Assembly (NCBI RefSeq): GCF_050632745.1
Contig: NZ_JBODSD010000002.1
Location: 1,178,001 to 1,242,000, forward strand
Reading direction: 5' to 3'
From: Mumia sp050632745
GTDB lineage: Bacteria; Actinomycetota; Actinomycetes; Propionibacteriales; Nocardioidaceae
Length of the DNA stretch: 64,000 bases
Below, piece after piece: positions 27,087 to 35,483 of the stretch. The notes beneath the pieces are model-generated. The model saw nothing but the letters and a program-made list of their open reading frames with translations, did not search any database and was not told the origin of the DNA. Position 1 is the first letter of the stretch; every line of letters begins with the position of its first letter. The translations under genes were made by a program, and so were the position numbers.

Positions 27087-28609
27087 GCCGACGTCTCGGC
27101 GCCCGCGCGCTGATCGACCTCGTCCTCGACCCCGGCTCGTTCCGCTCGTGGGACGCCCCGGTCGTTCGCGGCGCGGTCGACGAGGCGTACGCGGCCGACC
27201 TGGCCCGCGCCGAGGAGCGTGCGGGCACCGACGAGGCCGTCCTGACCGGGGAGGGCACGATCCGGGGTCGCCGGGTCGCCGTCCTGGTCGGGGAGTTCGG
27301 GTTTCTCGCCGGGTCGATCGGCGTGGACGCGGCCGAGCGCCTCACGGTCGCGGTCGAGCGTGCGACGGCCGAGCGCCTTCCGCTGCTCGCGGCGCCGGTC
27401 TCCGGCGGCACCCGCATGCAGGAGGGCACGCCGGCGTTCGTCCGGATGGTGCAGATCACCGCCGCGATCTGCGCGCACAAGGACGCGGGCCTCCCCTACC
27501 TCGTCTACCTCCGCAACCCGACGACGGGCGGCGTGATGGCGTCGTGGGGGTCCCTCGGCCACATCACGGTCGCGGAGCCGGGCGCGCTGCTCGGGTTCCT
27601 CGGACCACGGGTCTACGAGGCGCTGTACGGGGAGGCGTTCCCCGAGGGCGTCCAGACGGCGGAGAACCTGTACGCGCACGGGATCGTCGACGCGGTCCTG
27701 CCGCCGGAGGAGCTCGCCGACATCGTCGACCGCGCGCTTCGTGTGCTGCAGTCGCCGCGGCCCGGACGCGAGGTCGCCGCGGTGCCGCCGGAGTTCCCCG
27801 ATCCCGCCGCGGACGAGGAGACGCCTGCTCCCCCGGCGGACGCGTGGGAGGCGGTGCAGGCGTCGCGTCGCGACGAGCGTCCCGGCGTCCGCGCACTGCT
27901 CCGCAACGGTGCCGAGGACGTCGTCCCGCTCAACGGCACCGGGCAGGGCGAGGCGGGGCACGGTCTGGTCCTCGCCCTCGTCCGCTTCGGCGACGCGCCG
28001 GCGGTGCTGCTCGGCCAGGACCGCCGCGAGCAGACGACGGTACGCCCGCTCGGGCCCGACGCTCTGCGTGAGGCGCGGCGCGGGATGCGGCTCGCCGCCG
28101 AGCTCGGGCTCCCGCTCGTCAGCGTGATCGACACGCCCGGCGCGGCGCTGTCGGTGGACGCGGAGCAGGGCGGCCTCGCCGGCGAGATCGCCCGCTCGCT
28201 CGCCGATATGGTGACGCTCCCGGTCCCGACGCTGACCGTGCTGCTCGGCCAGGGGACCGGCGGTGGCGCCCTCGCGCTGCTGCCGGCCGACCGGGTCGTG
28301 GCCGCTCAGCATGCGTGGTTGTCGCCGCTGCCGCCGGAGGGCGCGAGCGCGATCGTGCACCGGACGCCCGACCGCGCGGCCGAGATGGCGCGTGCGCAGG
28401 GCGTCGGCGCGGCGGCGCTGACCGACGAAGGCGTGGTCGACCGGGTCGTCGCCGAGGTGCCGGACGCCGCGGAGGAGCCCGAGGCGTTCTGCCGCCGGGT
28501 CGCTGCGGTGGTCGAGGAGGAGCTCGCCACGCTGTGGGCCGCCGACGACGGGACGCGCCGCGCCGCCCGTCGCGCCCGGTTCCGCCACGGCCTGAGCGGC
28601 CGCGCCTGA
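27083..28609 (+). CDS. Fused beta/alpha carboxyltransferase (acetyl-CoA carboxylase-type)
   Basis: 508 residues. An AccD-like N half (LIDLVLDPGSFRSWDAPV; FGFLAGSIGVDAAERLTVAVERA; APVSGGTRMQEGT; YLRNPTTGGVMASWG) is joined to an AccA-like C half (LPLVSVIDTPGAAL; LGQGTGGGALALLPADRVVA; WLSPLPPEGASAI). Both crotonase-like halves keep the Gly-Gly oxyanion signatures. No zinc ribbon is seen at the N-terminus. No biotin carboxylase or biotin carrier gene is nearby. It could be a carboxylase subunit using distant partners, or a malonyl-CoA-type decarboxylase in this operon. The ATG at 27083 overlaps the CoA-transferase stop. Confidence 0.85.
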   Translation: MSRRLGARALIDLVLDPGSFRSWDAPVVRGAVDEAYAADLARAEERAGTDEAVLTGEGTIRGRRVAVLVGEFGFLAGSIGVDAAERLTVAVERATAERLPLLAAPVSGGTRMQEGTPAFVRMVQITAAICAHKDAGLPYLVYLRNPTTGGVMASWGSLGHITVAEPGALLGFLGPRVYEALYGEAFPEGVQTAENLYAHGIVDAVLPPEELADIVDRALRVLQSPRPGREVAAVPPEFPDPAADEETPAPPADAWEAVQASRRDERPGVRALLRNGAEDVVPLNGTGQGEAGHGLVLALVRFGDAPAVLLGQDRREQTTVRPLGPDALREARRGMRLAAELGLPLVSVIDTPGAALSVDAEQGGLAGEIARSLADMVTLPVPTLTVLLGQGTGGGALALLPADRVVAAQHAWLSPLPPEGASAIVHRTPDRAAEMARAQGVGAAALTDEGVVDRVVAEVPDAAEEPEAFCRRVAAVVEEELATLWAADDGTRRAARRARFRHGLSGRA

Positions 28610-28610
28610 C

Positions 28611-28760
28611 CTGCACCCGCACCCGCCCCCGCCCCCGCCCCCGCGATTTGACGCCTTATCCACCGATTCCGCACCCGGAAAGGTGGACAACGCGTCAAAT
28701 CGCGGGGCGGGATGCGGGGGGCGGGATGCGGGGCGGGGCGGGATGCGGGGGCGGGGGGGC
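28611..28760. repeat. Nested palindrome flanked by C-rich and G-rich tandem tracts
   Basis: Core hairpin 28639-28707: arms 28639-28654 and 28692-28707 are 16-bp perfect complements. Inside are TTATCCACC/GGTGGACAA (28656-28664 and 28682-28690, one mismatch) and TTCCG-CACC-CGGAA (28667-28680), so nearly the whole 69 nt pairs. The left flank is C-tracts (28611-28642); the right flank is three GCGGGATGCGGGG-like units with G-runs (28704-28760). It fills the gap between two convergent genes and could act as a bidirectional terminator. Confidence 0.85.
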
Positions 28761-29645
28761 TCAGCGTCGGGGCAGCGTCACGACCGACACCGGCACCTGC
28801 GACATGATCCGCGGGGCGTTCGAGCCGAGGAAGATCCGCCGCAGCGGGCCTTCCCGGCTCGACCCCAGCACGAGCAGGTCGCCCTCGAGCCAGTGCACCT
28901 TGTCGACCGCTCCGCGCCACGAGTCGCCGACCGCGACGATGCGCTCGGTGACCTCGACGCCGTCGCGCGCCAGCCGGTCGGCGGCGCGGTCGTGGACGGC
29001 GTCGATGCGCTCCAACCAGGCCTGGAAGACGTCGTCGTCGGCGCGGCGCCCGCCGCCGTCCGGGAACGCCGGCAGACGTCGTACGCCGAAGGTGACCACC
29101 GCGACACCGACCTGCGCGCGCTTCGCGAGGGCGGACGTCTCGGCGACCGCGGAGTCGACGCCTTCGTCCGTGTCGACCGCGAGCACGAGCCGCTCGACCC
29201 GGTCGCTCCACTCCGACCAGAAGGCGCGCGGCGCGATCAGCACCGGGACGGGAGAACGGTGGAGCAGCCAGTTCGCGACGCTGCCGAGGGCGACGTGGCC
29301 CATCCGGGCGTCACCGGCCGACCCGATCACGAGCATCGTGGCCCCGACCCGCTCGGCCTCCTCGACCAGCGCCCGCGGGGTGGAGCGGGCCGCGCGGAAG
29401 ACGACGCTCGCGTCCACCGCGGGCGGCAGGCTCTCGCGCGCCCCGACCACCGCCTCCTGCGCCATGGACTCGAGGTGCCGCCGCCAGTCCGCGTCGGCGC
29501 CCGCCGCCGGGGAACCCCGTCCCCAGGCGTCCGCGACCACGCAGCAGAGCACGAGGTCCTCCCCCGTCGACACCGCCACACGGCCCGCGAGGTGCACCGC
29601 GTTCGCTCCGCGCCCGTCGGGGCCGATCCCCACCAGCACCGTCAC
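28761..29645 (-). CDS. Two-domain universal stress protein
   Basis: 294 residues with two Usp domains. Domain 1 (residues 1-145) keeps the ATP motif G-x2-G-x9-G-S in GSAGDARMGHVALGS. Domain 2 (about 150-294) ends VLGSSREGPLRRIFLGSNAP, where the glycine spacing is altered, so nucleotide binding there is doubtful. The GTG start at 29645 overlaps the amino-acid permease stop (GTGA), implying the stress protein accompanies or regulates that permease. The 3' end meets the large palindrome. Confidence 0.87.
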   Translation of the reverse strand: MTVLVGIGPDGRGANAVHLAGRVAVSTGEDLVLCCVVADAWGRGSPAAGADADWRRHLESMAQEAVVGARESLPPAVDASVVFRAARSTPRALVEEAERVGATMLVIGSAGDARMGHVALGSVANWLLHRSPVPVLIAPRAFWSEWSDRVERLVLAVDTDEGVDSAVAETSALAKRAQVGVAVVTFGVRRLPAFPDGGGRRADDDVFQAWLERIDAVHDRAADRLARDGVEVTERIVAVGDSWRGAVDKVHWLEGDLLVLGSSREGPLRRIFLGSNAPRIMSQVPVSVVTLPRR

Positions 29646-31066
29646 GGCACGACCGCCTCGTCCTCGCCCGTCGGGCGCCGCAGCGTCGAGTGCTTGAACC
29701 CGTACGAGAAGTAGAACGCCAGTGCGACCGCCACCCACGCGAGGAACACCAGCCACGTCACGAGCTCGAGCCCGGTGATCACGTAGATGCAGGCGGCGAT
29801 CGACAGCAGCGGCAGCACCGGGTAGAGCGGCACCTTGAAGCTGCGCTCGAGGTCCGGCGCGCGACGACGCAGGATGATGACGCCCGCGGCGACCACCATG
29901 AACGCCACCAGCGTCCCGATGCTCACCGTGTCCAGCAGCCACTCCAGCGGCACGAAGCCGGCGATGAGCGCGACCACGGTGGCGACGATGATCGTGTTCG
30001 GGACCGGTGTCAGGGTCCGCGGGTTCACCCGCGCGAAGATCGGCGGCAGCATCCGGTCGCGCCCCATCGTGAAGAGGATGCGCGTCTGCCCGTACAGCAC
30101 CACGAGCGTGATGCTGAAGATCGAGACGACGGCGCCCGCCGCGAGGACCGTGCTCGGCCACGTGGACCCGGTGACGTTCTCGAGGATCTGGGCGAGCCCG
30201 GCCTGCTGCCCCTCGAAGTCCTCCCAGGGCTGGGCCGCGACCGCGGTGAGCGCCACCGCGACGTACAGCGTCGAGACGATGATCAGCGACAGGATGATCG
30301 CCCGCGGCATGGTGCGCGCCGGGTCCTTCACCTCGTCCCCGGCGGTCGACACCGCGTCGAGCCCGATGTAGGAGAAGAAGATCGTCGCCGACGCCGCCTG
30401 GATCCCGGCCAGGCCGAACGGCGCGAAGTCGGCGAGGTTGTCGGTGTTCCAGCCGGTGGCAGCGATCACGACGAACAGCACGAGGACGCCGACCTTGATC
30501 GCGACCATGACCGTGTTGACGACCGCCGACTCGCTCGCGCCCCGGATCAGCAGCAGCGCGCACAGCGCGACCAAGATCATCGCCGGCAGGTTGACGATGC
30601 CGCCGGCCTCCGGCGCGTACGACAGGTCGTGCGGGATCTGCACGCCGAAGAGGTTGTCGAGCAGCTGGTTGAGGTACTCCGACCAGCCGACGGCGACCGC
30701 AGACGCCGACACCCCGTACTCCAGCAGCAGGCAGGCCGCGACGATCATCGCGACGACCTCGCCGAGCGTCGCGTAGGCGTACGAGTACGACGAGCCGGAG
30801 ACGGGCACGCTCCCCGCGAGCTCGGCGTAGCAGAGTGCGGTCAGCCCGGCCGTGACCGCCGCGATCACGAACGAGACGACGACGGCCGGCCCGGCGTCGG
30901 GTACGGCCGTCGTCAGCACGAAGAAGATGCCGGTGCCGACCGTCGCGCCCACCCCGAAGCCCACGAGCTGGACCAGCCCGATCGTGCGCTTGAGGCCCTC
31001 CTCGGTGTGCGGCTGCCGACCTACCGGCATGCGCCGGAAGATCTGCGAGGTGAACGAGTCGGCCAT
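29642..31066 (-). CDS. APC-family amino acid permease (cationic amino acid transporter type)
   Basis: 474 residues with 12-14 predicted membrane helices. The first helix region VGFGVGATVGTGIFFVLTTAV contains the GxGIF-type unwound substrate site, and FSYIGLDAVSTAGDEVKDP is the conserved CAT/YfnA helix 6-7 signature. It imports an amino acid or amine with protons or by exchange; the exact substrate is not readable. It is translationally coupled to the downstream two-domain Usp. Confidence 0.9.
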   Translation of the reverse strand: MADSFTSQIFRRMPVGRQPHTEEGLKRTIGLVQLVGFGVGATVGTGIFFVLTTAVPDAGPAVVVSFVIAAVTAGLTALCYAELAGSVPVSGSSYSYAYATLGEVVAMIVAACLLLEYGVSASAVAVGWSEYLNQLLDNLFGVQIPHDLSYAPEAGGIVNLPAMILVALCALLLIRGASESAVVNTVMVAIKVGVLVLFVVIAATGWNTDNLADFAPFGLAGIQAASATIFFSYIGLDAVSTAGDEVKDPARTMPRAIILSLIIVSTLYVAVALTAVAAQPWEDFEGQQAGLAQILENVTGSTWPSTVLAAGAVVSIFSITLVVLYGQTRILFTMGRDRMLPPIFARVNPRTLTPVPNTIIVATVVALIAGFVPLEWLLDTVSIGTLVAFMVVAAGVIILRRRAPDLERSFKVPLYPVLPLLSIAACIYVITGLELVTWLVFLAWVAVALAFYFSYGFKHSTLRRPTGEDEAVVP

Positions 31067-31119
31067 GTTCGATCAAACGCACGCCCTGCGCGCCTCCGCA
31101 ACCCGGACGGCGTCCGCTG

Positions 31120-32439
31120 TCAGCGGGCGGCAGCCTCCAGCGTGCGGGCGATCGCGTCGAAGCCGCGCGAGCGCGCGTGCTCCAGCGCCGTACGACCGTC
31201 GTGGTCGGCGATCGACGTGTCGACCCCGGCGTCGACGAGCGTGCGGACGATCTGCTGGTACGGCCGCGAGCCGTCGCCGAGGATCACCGCCTCGAGCAGC
31301 GCCGTCCACCCGAGGTCGTTGACGTGGTCGAGGTCGACGTCGGTGCGGACGACGCGGCGTACGTAGTCGACGTGCCCCCGCTCGGACGCCGGGATCGGCG
31401 AGAGCCCGCCGAAGCGGTTCTTGATCGTGAGGTCCGGACCGGCCGGGAGGAGGATCTCGAGCATCTCGACGCTTCCCGTCACACCGGTCACCAACCACGG
31501 CGTGTCGTGGCGGCCGTCGAGGGCGTCCGGGTCGGCGCCGAGGGCGACGAGGAGCCGCGCGACGGCGGTCCGGTCGTGGGCCGCCGCGAGCAGGAGGGCG
31601 GTCTGGCGGTCGGCGTTGCGCGCCTCGAGGTCGGCTCCCGCGCGCAGGGCGAGGGCCACGCCGTCGGGGTCGCCGCGCTCGGCTGCACGGAGCAGGCGCG
31701 CGTCGGCCTCGGCCCTGGTCACCCGCTCGGCCGCGGCCGCCCTGCGCAGCAGCCCTGCCTGCGCGTCGAGCCCGGCGGAGCGGGCGTGCGCGAGCGGCGT
31801 CACCCCGTCCTTGCGCGACGGGACGGTCACGTCGGCGCCGGCGGCGACCAGCACGCGTACGGTGTCGACGTAGTCGTCCGCACGCTCGGCCTTCGCGAAG
31901 ATCAGCGCCTCGTGCAGCGCCACCCATCCGAGCCGGTTGACGTGGTCGAGCGCGATGTCCTCCTGCACCAGCCTCCCGACGACGGCGGCGTGACCACGCT
32001 CGGCCGCACGGATGAGACCGGTGCCGCGGTACGAGTCGAGGCTCGCGACGTCGGCCCCGTGGCGCAGCGTCAGGTCGAGAAGCCGCAGGTAGCCCTCGCT
32101 GGTCGCGACGAGGTACGCGCTCTGGACGGTGTCGTCCTTGGCGTTCACGTCCGCACCCGCGTCGATCAGCCGCCGGGCGGCGGCCACGTCGTTCTTCCAC
32201 GCGGCGGCGAGCAGGCGGGCGTCGAGCTCGTCCTGGGAAAGGTTCACGAACGGGTCCTCCGTGGTCGCGGTAGCGGTCGGGCTCGGCGACGGCGGCGTCG
32301 TCGGAGCGGGTACGGCGGTGGTGGCGGGCGAGCGGCTCGCCGACCGCTCAGCGTCGGACCCGGCGTCGGGCCCGGCGGCGGAGCAGCCGCTGAGGACCAC
32401 TGCGAGGGCGGCGACGAGCCCGGCGAAGGTGCGCGTCAT
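31120..32439 (-). CDS. Ankyrin-repeat lipoprotein with duplicated halves
   Basis: 439 residues. The signal peptide ends VVLSGC (lipobox, Cys about 19), followed by a Ser/Thr/Pro linker to about residue 62 and then ankyrin repeats to the C-terminus. Two halves align: ARLLAAAWKNDVAAARRLID with ARLLRAAERGDPDGVALALR, and LDHVNRLGWVALHEALI with LDHVNDLGWTALLEAVI. So an array of about five repeats was duplicated. It should be anchored outside the membrane and bind a protein partner that is unknown. Its ATG overlaps the GntR stop, an unusual regulator-lipoprotein coupling. Confidence 0.85.
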   Translation of the reverse strand: MTRTFAGLVAALAVVLSGCSAAGPDAGSDAERSASRSPATTAVPAPTTPPSPSPTATATTEDPFVNLSQDELDARLLAAAWKNDVAAARRLIDAGADVNAKDDTVQSAYLVATSEGYLRLLDLTLRHGADVASLDSYRGTGLIRAAERGHAAVVGRLVQEDIALDHVNRLGWVALHEALIFAKAERADDYVDTVRVLVAAGADVTVPSRKDGVTPLAHARSAGLDAQAGLLRRAAAAERVTRAEADARLLRAAERGDPDGVALALRAGADLEARNADRQTALLLAAAHDRTAVARLLVALGADPDALDGRHDTPWLVTGVTGSVEMLEILLPAGPDLTIKNRFGGLSPIPASERGHVDYVRRVVRTDVDLDHVNDLGWTALLEAVILGDGSRPYQQIVRTLVDAGVDTSIADHDGRTALEHARSRGFDAIARTLEAAAR

Positions 32440-33113
32440 CGCGTGTCCTCCGCGTCGCCCTGGTCCTCCGCGTCGCCCTGGTCCACCGCGGACACGGCCC
32501 GCACCACCGACTCACGGGCGTGGGCCTCGATCAGCGCGACGGCCCGCTCGACGTCCGCGGCGGCGAGCGCGTCGTACAGCTCCGCGTGCTCGCGCTGCAC
32601 CACCGCGGGATCGGTGTGCTGGCGCAGCAGCCAGCGGCGACGCTCGGTGAGCCCGTCGAGCACCTCGCTGACGATGCTGCCGCGGCCCACCGCGACGAGC
32701 GCCTCGTGGAAGCGGGCGTTGGTGGAGACAGCGGCGTCGTGGTCGTCGCGGCGCAGTGCGTCGGCCGCCTCGTCGAGGACCGTGCGCACCGGGTCCAGGT
32801 CGGAGGGTCGTGTCGAGGTCGCGAGCCGGCGGACGAGGACCGCCTCGAGTGCGCCGCCCACCTGGGCGAGCTCGGCGATCTGCGCGGCGTCGTACCGCCG
32901 GACGGCGATGCCCCGCGTCGCGCGGTCGACGGCGAACCCCTCGCGGACCAGCGAGTGCAGCGCCTCCCGGACGGGGACGCGCGACACCCCGAGGTCCCCG
33001 GCGATGGTGCGCTCGACCAGGCGGGTCCCCGGTGCGTAGTCGCCGTTGACGATGCGCTCGCGGATGGCCGTACGGACGTCGTCACGCAGCGGACGGAAGG
33101 GTTCGGCGGTCAT
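32436..33113 (-). CDS. GntR-family regulator, FCD subfamily
   Basis: 225 residues. N-terminal winged helix: DDVRTAIRERIVNGDYAPGTRLVERTIA, then DLGVSRVPVREALHSL with the subfamily's VPVREAL recognition helix. The FCD helical domain holds the metal-site residues in the NARFHEALVAVG and REHAELYDALAAAD segments, so a carboxylate ligand is likely. The ATG at 33113 was preferred to one 18 nt upstream because TACCGT lies 6 nt before it. The C-terminal tail contains a duplicated DQGDAE. Confidence 0.88.
   Translation of the reverse strand: MTAEPFRPLRDDVRTAIRERIVNGDYAPGTRLVERTIAGDLGVSRVPVREALHSLVREGFAVDRATRGIAVRRYDAAQIAELAQVGGALEAVLVRRLATSTRPSDLDPVRTVLDEAADALRRDDHDAAVSTNARFHEALVAVGRGSIVSEVLDGLTERRRWLLRQHTDPAVVQREHAELYDALAAADVERAVALIEAHARESVVRAVSAVDQGDAEDQGDAEDTR
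32446..32481 (-). repeat. 18-bp tandem duplication in the GntR gene 3' end
   Basis: TCCTCCGCGTCGCCCTGG (plus strand) occurs twice in a row, giving DQGDAE twice at the regulator's C-terminus. Confidence 0.9.
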
Positions 33114-33119
33114 GACGAA

Positions 33120-33129
33120 ACGGTATACC
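33120..33129. promoter_or_regulatory. GGTATACC palindrome overlapping the GntR -10
   Basis: GGTATACC (33122-33129) overlaps the minus-strand -10 TACCGT (33125-33120), 6 nt before the ATG. TGGTATACCA-like sites are typical FCD GntR operators, so autoregulation is likely. Confidence 0.55.
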
Positions 33130-33179
33130 AAACGGCCAAACCGTGACTCTGCGGCTGGCCGGGCGCCGCCGGACGCACG

Positions 33180-33211
33180 AGGGCCCCGGGACCGTGCGGT
33201 CCCGGGGCCCT
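33180..33211 (-). terminator. 15-bp perfect GC hairpin after fadB
   Basis: Arms 33180-33194 and 33197-33211 are perfect complements around a 2-nt loop, 29 nt past the fadB stop. There is no T-run, as is common for actinobacterial terminators. Confidence 0.8.
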
Positions 33212-33239
33212 GAGCTGTCGTCAGGCCTCGCCTGCGAGA

Positions 33240-35444
33240 TCAGGCGTAGGTCTCGCCCTTCGCAGCCTTCTCGAGCAGCGATGCCGGCGGGTTGAAGCGC
33301 TCGCCGTACACCTTGGCCAGCTCCTGCGCGCGCTCGACGAACGCCTGGACGCCGATCTCGCCCGCAGCGGACTCGTAGCCGTTGATGTACTGGATGACGC
33401 CACCCTCCTGCGCCGGGAACCCGATGCCGAAGATCGAGCCGATGTTGGCGTCGGCGACGGTGCGCAGGACACCCTCGTCGAAGCACTTCACCGTCTCGAG
33501 GCTCATGATGAACGTGAGCCGCTCCTTCAGGTCGGCCAGCGGCGGCTGCGACTCCGAGGTCGGGAACGTCGACTGGAGCCCCGCCCACAGGCCGGTGCGC
33601 TTGCCGTCGGCGTAGTCGTAGAAGCCCGCGCCCTTGAGGCGACCCGAGCGGCCCTCGGCGATCATCGTGTCGATGACGGCCTCGGCCGGGTGCGGCACGT
33701 ACGTCGCGCCCGTCGCCTCGACGGCGGCCTTTGTCTCGTTGCGGATCTTCGTCATGAGCTCGAGGTTGAGCTCGTCCGACAGCTGGAGCACCGGCGCCGG
33801 GAAGCCCGCCTGGGTGGTCGCCCGCTCGATCGTGACCGGGTGGACGCCCTCGGCGAGCATCGCCAGACCCTCGTTGACGAAGGTGCCGATGACGCGGCTG
33901 GTGAAGAAGCCGCGGCTGTCGTTGACGACGATCGGCGTCTTCTTGATCTGCTGCACGTAGTCGAGTGCACGCGCGAGCGCCTCGTCCGACGTCTTCTCCC
34001 CGACGATGAGCTCCACGAGCGGCATCTTGTCGACCGGGCTGAAGAAGTGGACTCCGACGAAGTCCTCCGGCCGCGACACGCCCTCGGCGAGGGTGGTGAT
34101 CGGCAGCGTCGAGGTGTTCGAACCGAGCAGCGCGTCGGCGTTGACGACCTTCTCGAGGTCGGCGAAGACCTGCTTCTTGAGATCGACGGACTCGAAGACG
34201 GCCTCGACCACGAAGTCGACGCCCTCGAGGTCGCCGTAGTCGGCGGTCGGGTGGATGCGCGCGAGCACCTCGTCGCGCTTCTCCGGGGTCAGACGCCCCT
34301 TCTCGACCTGCTTGTCGAGGAGCGTGGTGCTGTAGGCCTTGCCGCGCTCGGCCGCCTCGAGCGAGACGTCCTTGAGCACGACCTCGATGCCCGCACGGGC
34401 CGAGACGTACGCGATGCCGGCGCCCATCATGCCCGCGCCGAGGACGGCCAGCTTGCTGGCCTTGGACTTCGGGACACCCGCCGGGCGCGATCCGCCCGCG
34501 TTGATGGCGCCGAGGTCGAAGAAGAACGCCTGCGTCATGTTCTTGAACTGCTGACCCGTGACCAGGTCGATGAAGTAGCGCGACTCGATCCGCGAGGCGG
34601 TGTCGAAGTCGACCTGCGCACCCTCGACGGCCGCGGACATGATGTTGCGCGGCGCCTTGTAGGGCGCACCCTTGGTCTGCTTGCGCAGGTTGGACGGGAA
34701 CGCCGGGAGGAACTGCGCGAGCTTCGGGGACGACGGGGTGCCGCCGGGCATCCGGTAGCCCTTCTTGTCCCACGGCTGCGTGAACGCCTCGGCGTCGTCC
34801 TTGTGGGCCTCGATCCACGCCTTGGCGGCGGGGACGAGCTCCTCCTGGGTCGCGACGACGTGGTCGATCAGGCCCTTGTCGAGCGCGACCGCCGGCTTCA
34901 TGCGCGGGCCCTGGAGGAGGACCTCCATGAGGGCCTTCTGCAGGCCGAACATCCGGACGGTGCGGGTGACGCCGCCACCGGCCGGGAGGAGGCCGAGGGT
35001 GACCTCGGGCAGGCCGATCTCGTAGCGGCCGTCGACGGCGACGCGGTGGTGCGTCGCGAGCGCGATCTCGAGGCCGCCACCGAGGGCGGCGCCGTTGATC
35101 GCGGCGACGACCGGCTTGCCGAGCGTCTCGAGCCGGCGCAGCGTCGCCTTCATCGCCTCGACGTTCTCGAAGACCACCGGCGCGTCGGCCGGGGTCATCT
35201 GGGTCATCAGCTTGAGGTCGCCGCCGGCGAAGAAGGTGCTCTTGGCGCTGGTGACGACGACACCCGTGATGTCGTCCTTCTCGGCGACCAGCCGCTCGAC
35301 GGCCGTGGCCATCGACGCCTGGTAGGCCTCGTTCATCGTGTTGGCGCTCTGGGTCGGGTCGTCGAGCACCAGGGTGACGATGCCGTCCTCGCCGCGCTCG
35401 TAGCGAACGGCCTCGACCGCCGAGGTCGCAGTGTTCTCAGTCAT
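33240..35444 (-). CDS. fadB: Fatty-acid oxidation enzyme: enoyl-CoA hydratase / 3-hydroxyacyl-CoA dehydrogenase
   Basis: 734 residues. The N-terminal crotonase domain carries the oxyanion loops FFAGGDLKL and NGAALGGGLEIAL and the catalytic region GLPEVTLGLLPAGGG. The NAD domain starts LAVLGAGMMGAGIAYVSARAG (about residue 333), with catalytic HFFSPVDKMPLVELI. The C-terminal dehydrogenase domain follows. It carries out steps 2 and 3 of beta-oxidation, and the thiolase 39 nt upstream in the operon does step 4. A hairpin terminator follows. Confidence 0.95.
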   Translation of the reverse strand: MTENTATSAVEAVRYERGEDGIVTLVLDDPTQSANTMNEAYQASMATAVERLVAEKDDITGVVVTSAKSTFFAGGDLKLMTQMTPADAPVVFENVEAMKATLRRLETLGKPVVAAINGAALGGGLEIALATHHRVAVDGRYEIGLPEVTLGLLPAGGGVTRTVRMFGLQKALMEVLLQGPRMKPAVALDKGLIDHVVATQEELVPAAKAWIEAHKDDAEAFTQPWDKKGYRMPGGTPSSPKLAQFLPAFPSNLRKQTKGAPYKAPRNIMSAAVEGAQVDFDTASRIESRYFIDLVTGQQFKNMTQAFFFDLGAINAGGSRPAGVPKSKASKLAVLGAGMMGAGIAYVSARAGIEVVLKDVSLEAAERGKAYSTTLLDKQVEKGRLTPEKRDEVLARIHPTADYGDLEGVDFVVEAVFESVDLKKQVFADLEKVVNADALLGSNTSTLPITTLAEGVSRPEDFVGVHFFSPVDKMPLVELIVGEKTSDEALARALDYVQQIKKTPIVVNDSRGFFTSRVIGTFVNEGLAMLAEGVHPVTIERATTQAGFPAPVLQLSDELNLELMTKIRNETKAAVEATGATYVPHPAEAVIDTMIAEGRSGRLKGAGFYDYADGKRTGLWAGLQSTFPTSESQPPLADLKERLTFIMSLETVKCFDEGVLRTVADANIGSIFGIGFPAQEGGVIQYINGYESAAGEIGVQAFVERAQELAKVYGERFNPPASLLEKAAKGETYA

Positions 35445-35483
35445 GGGGATCTGCTCCGTTGAGATGTGAGTCGGTGGGCGAGG

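Noticed and set aside
25911..28609. Assignment as a complete acetyl-CoA or propionyl-CoA carboxylase
   Set aside because: No biotin carboxylase, biotin carrier or epsilon subunit gene is adjacent, so the enzyme reaction is left open.
28611..28760. Replication origin or attachment site
   Set aside because: No dnaA/dnaN, integrase or tRNA is near; only two imperfect DnaA-like 9-mers inside a hairpin.
29646..31082. N-terminal extension of the Usp frame through the permease gene
   Set aside because: It is antiphase reading of the permease; the Usp fold starts at the GTG at 29645.
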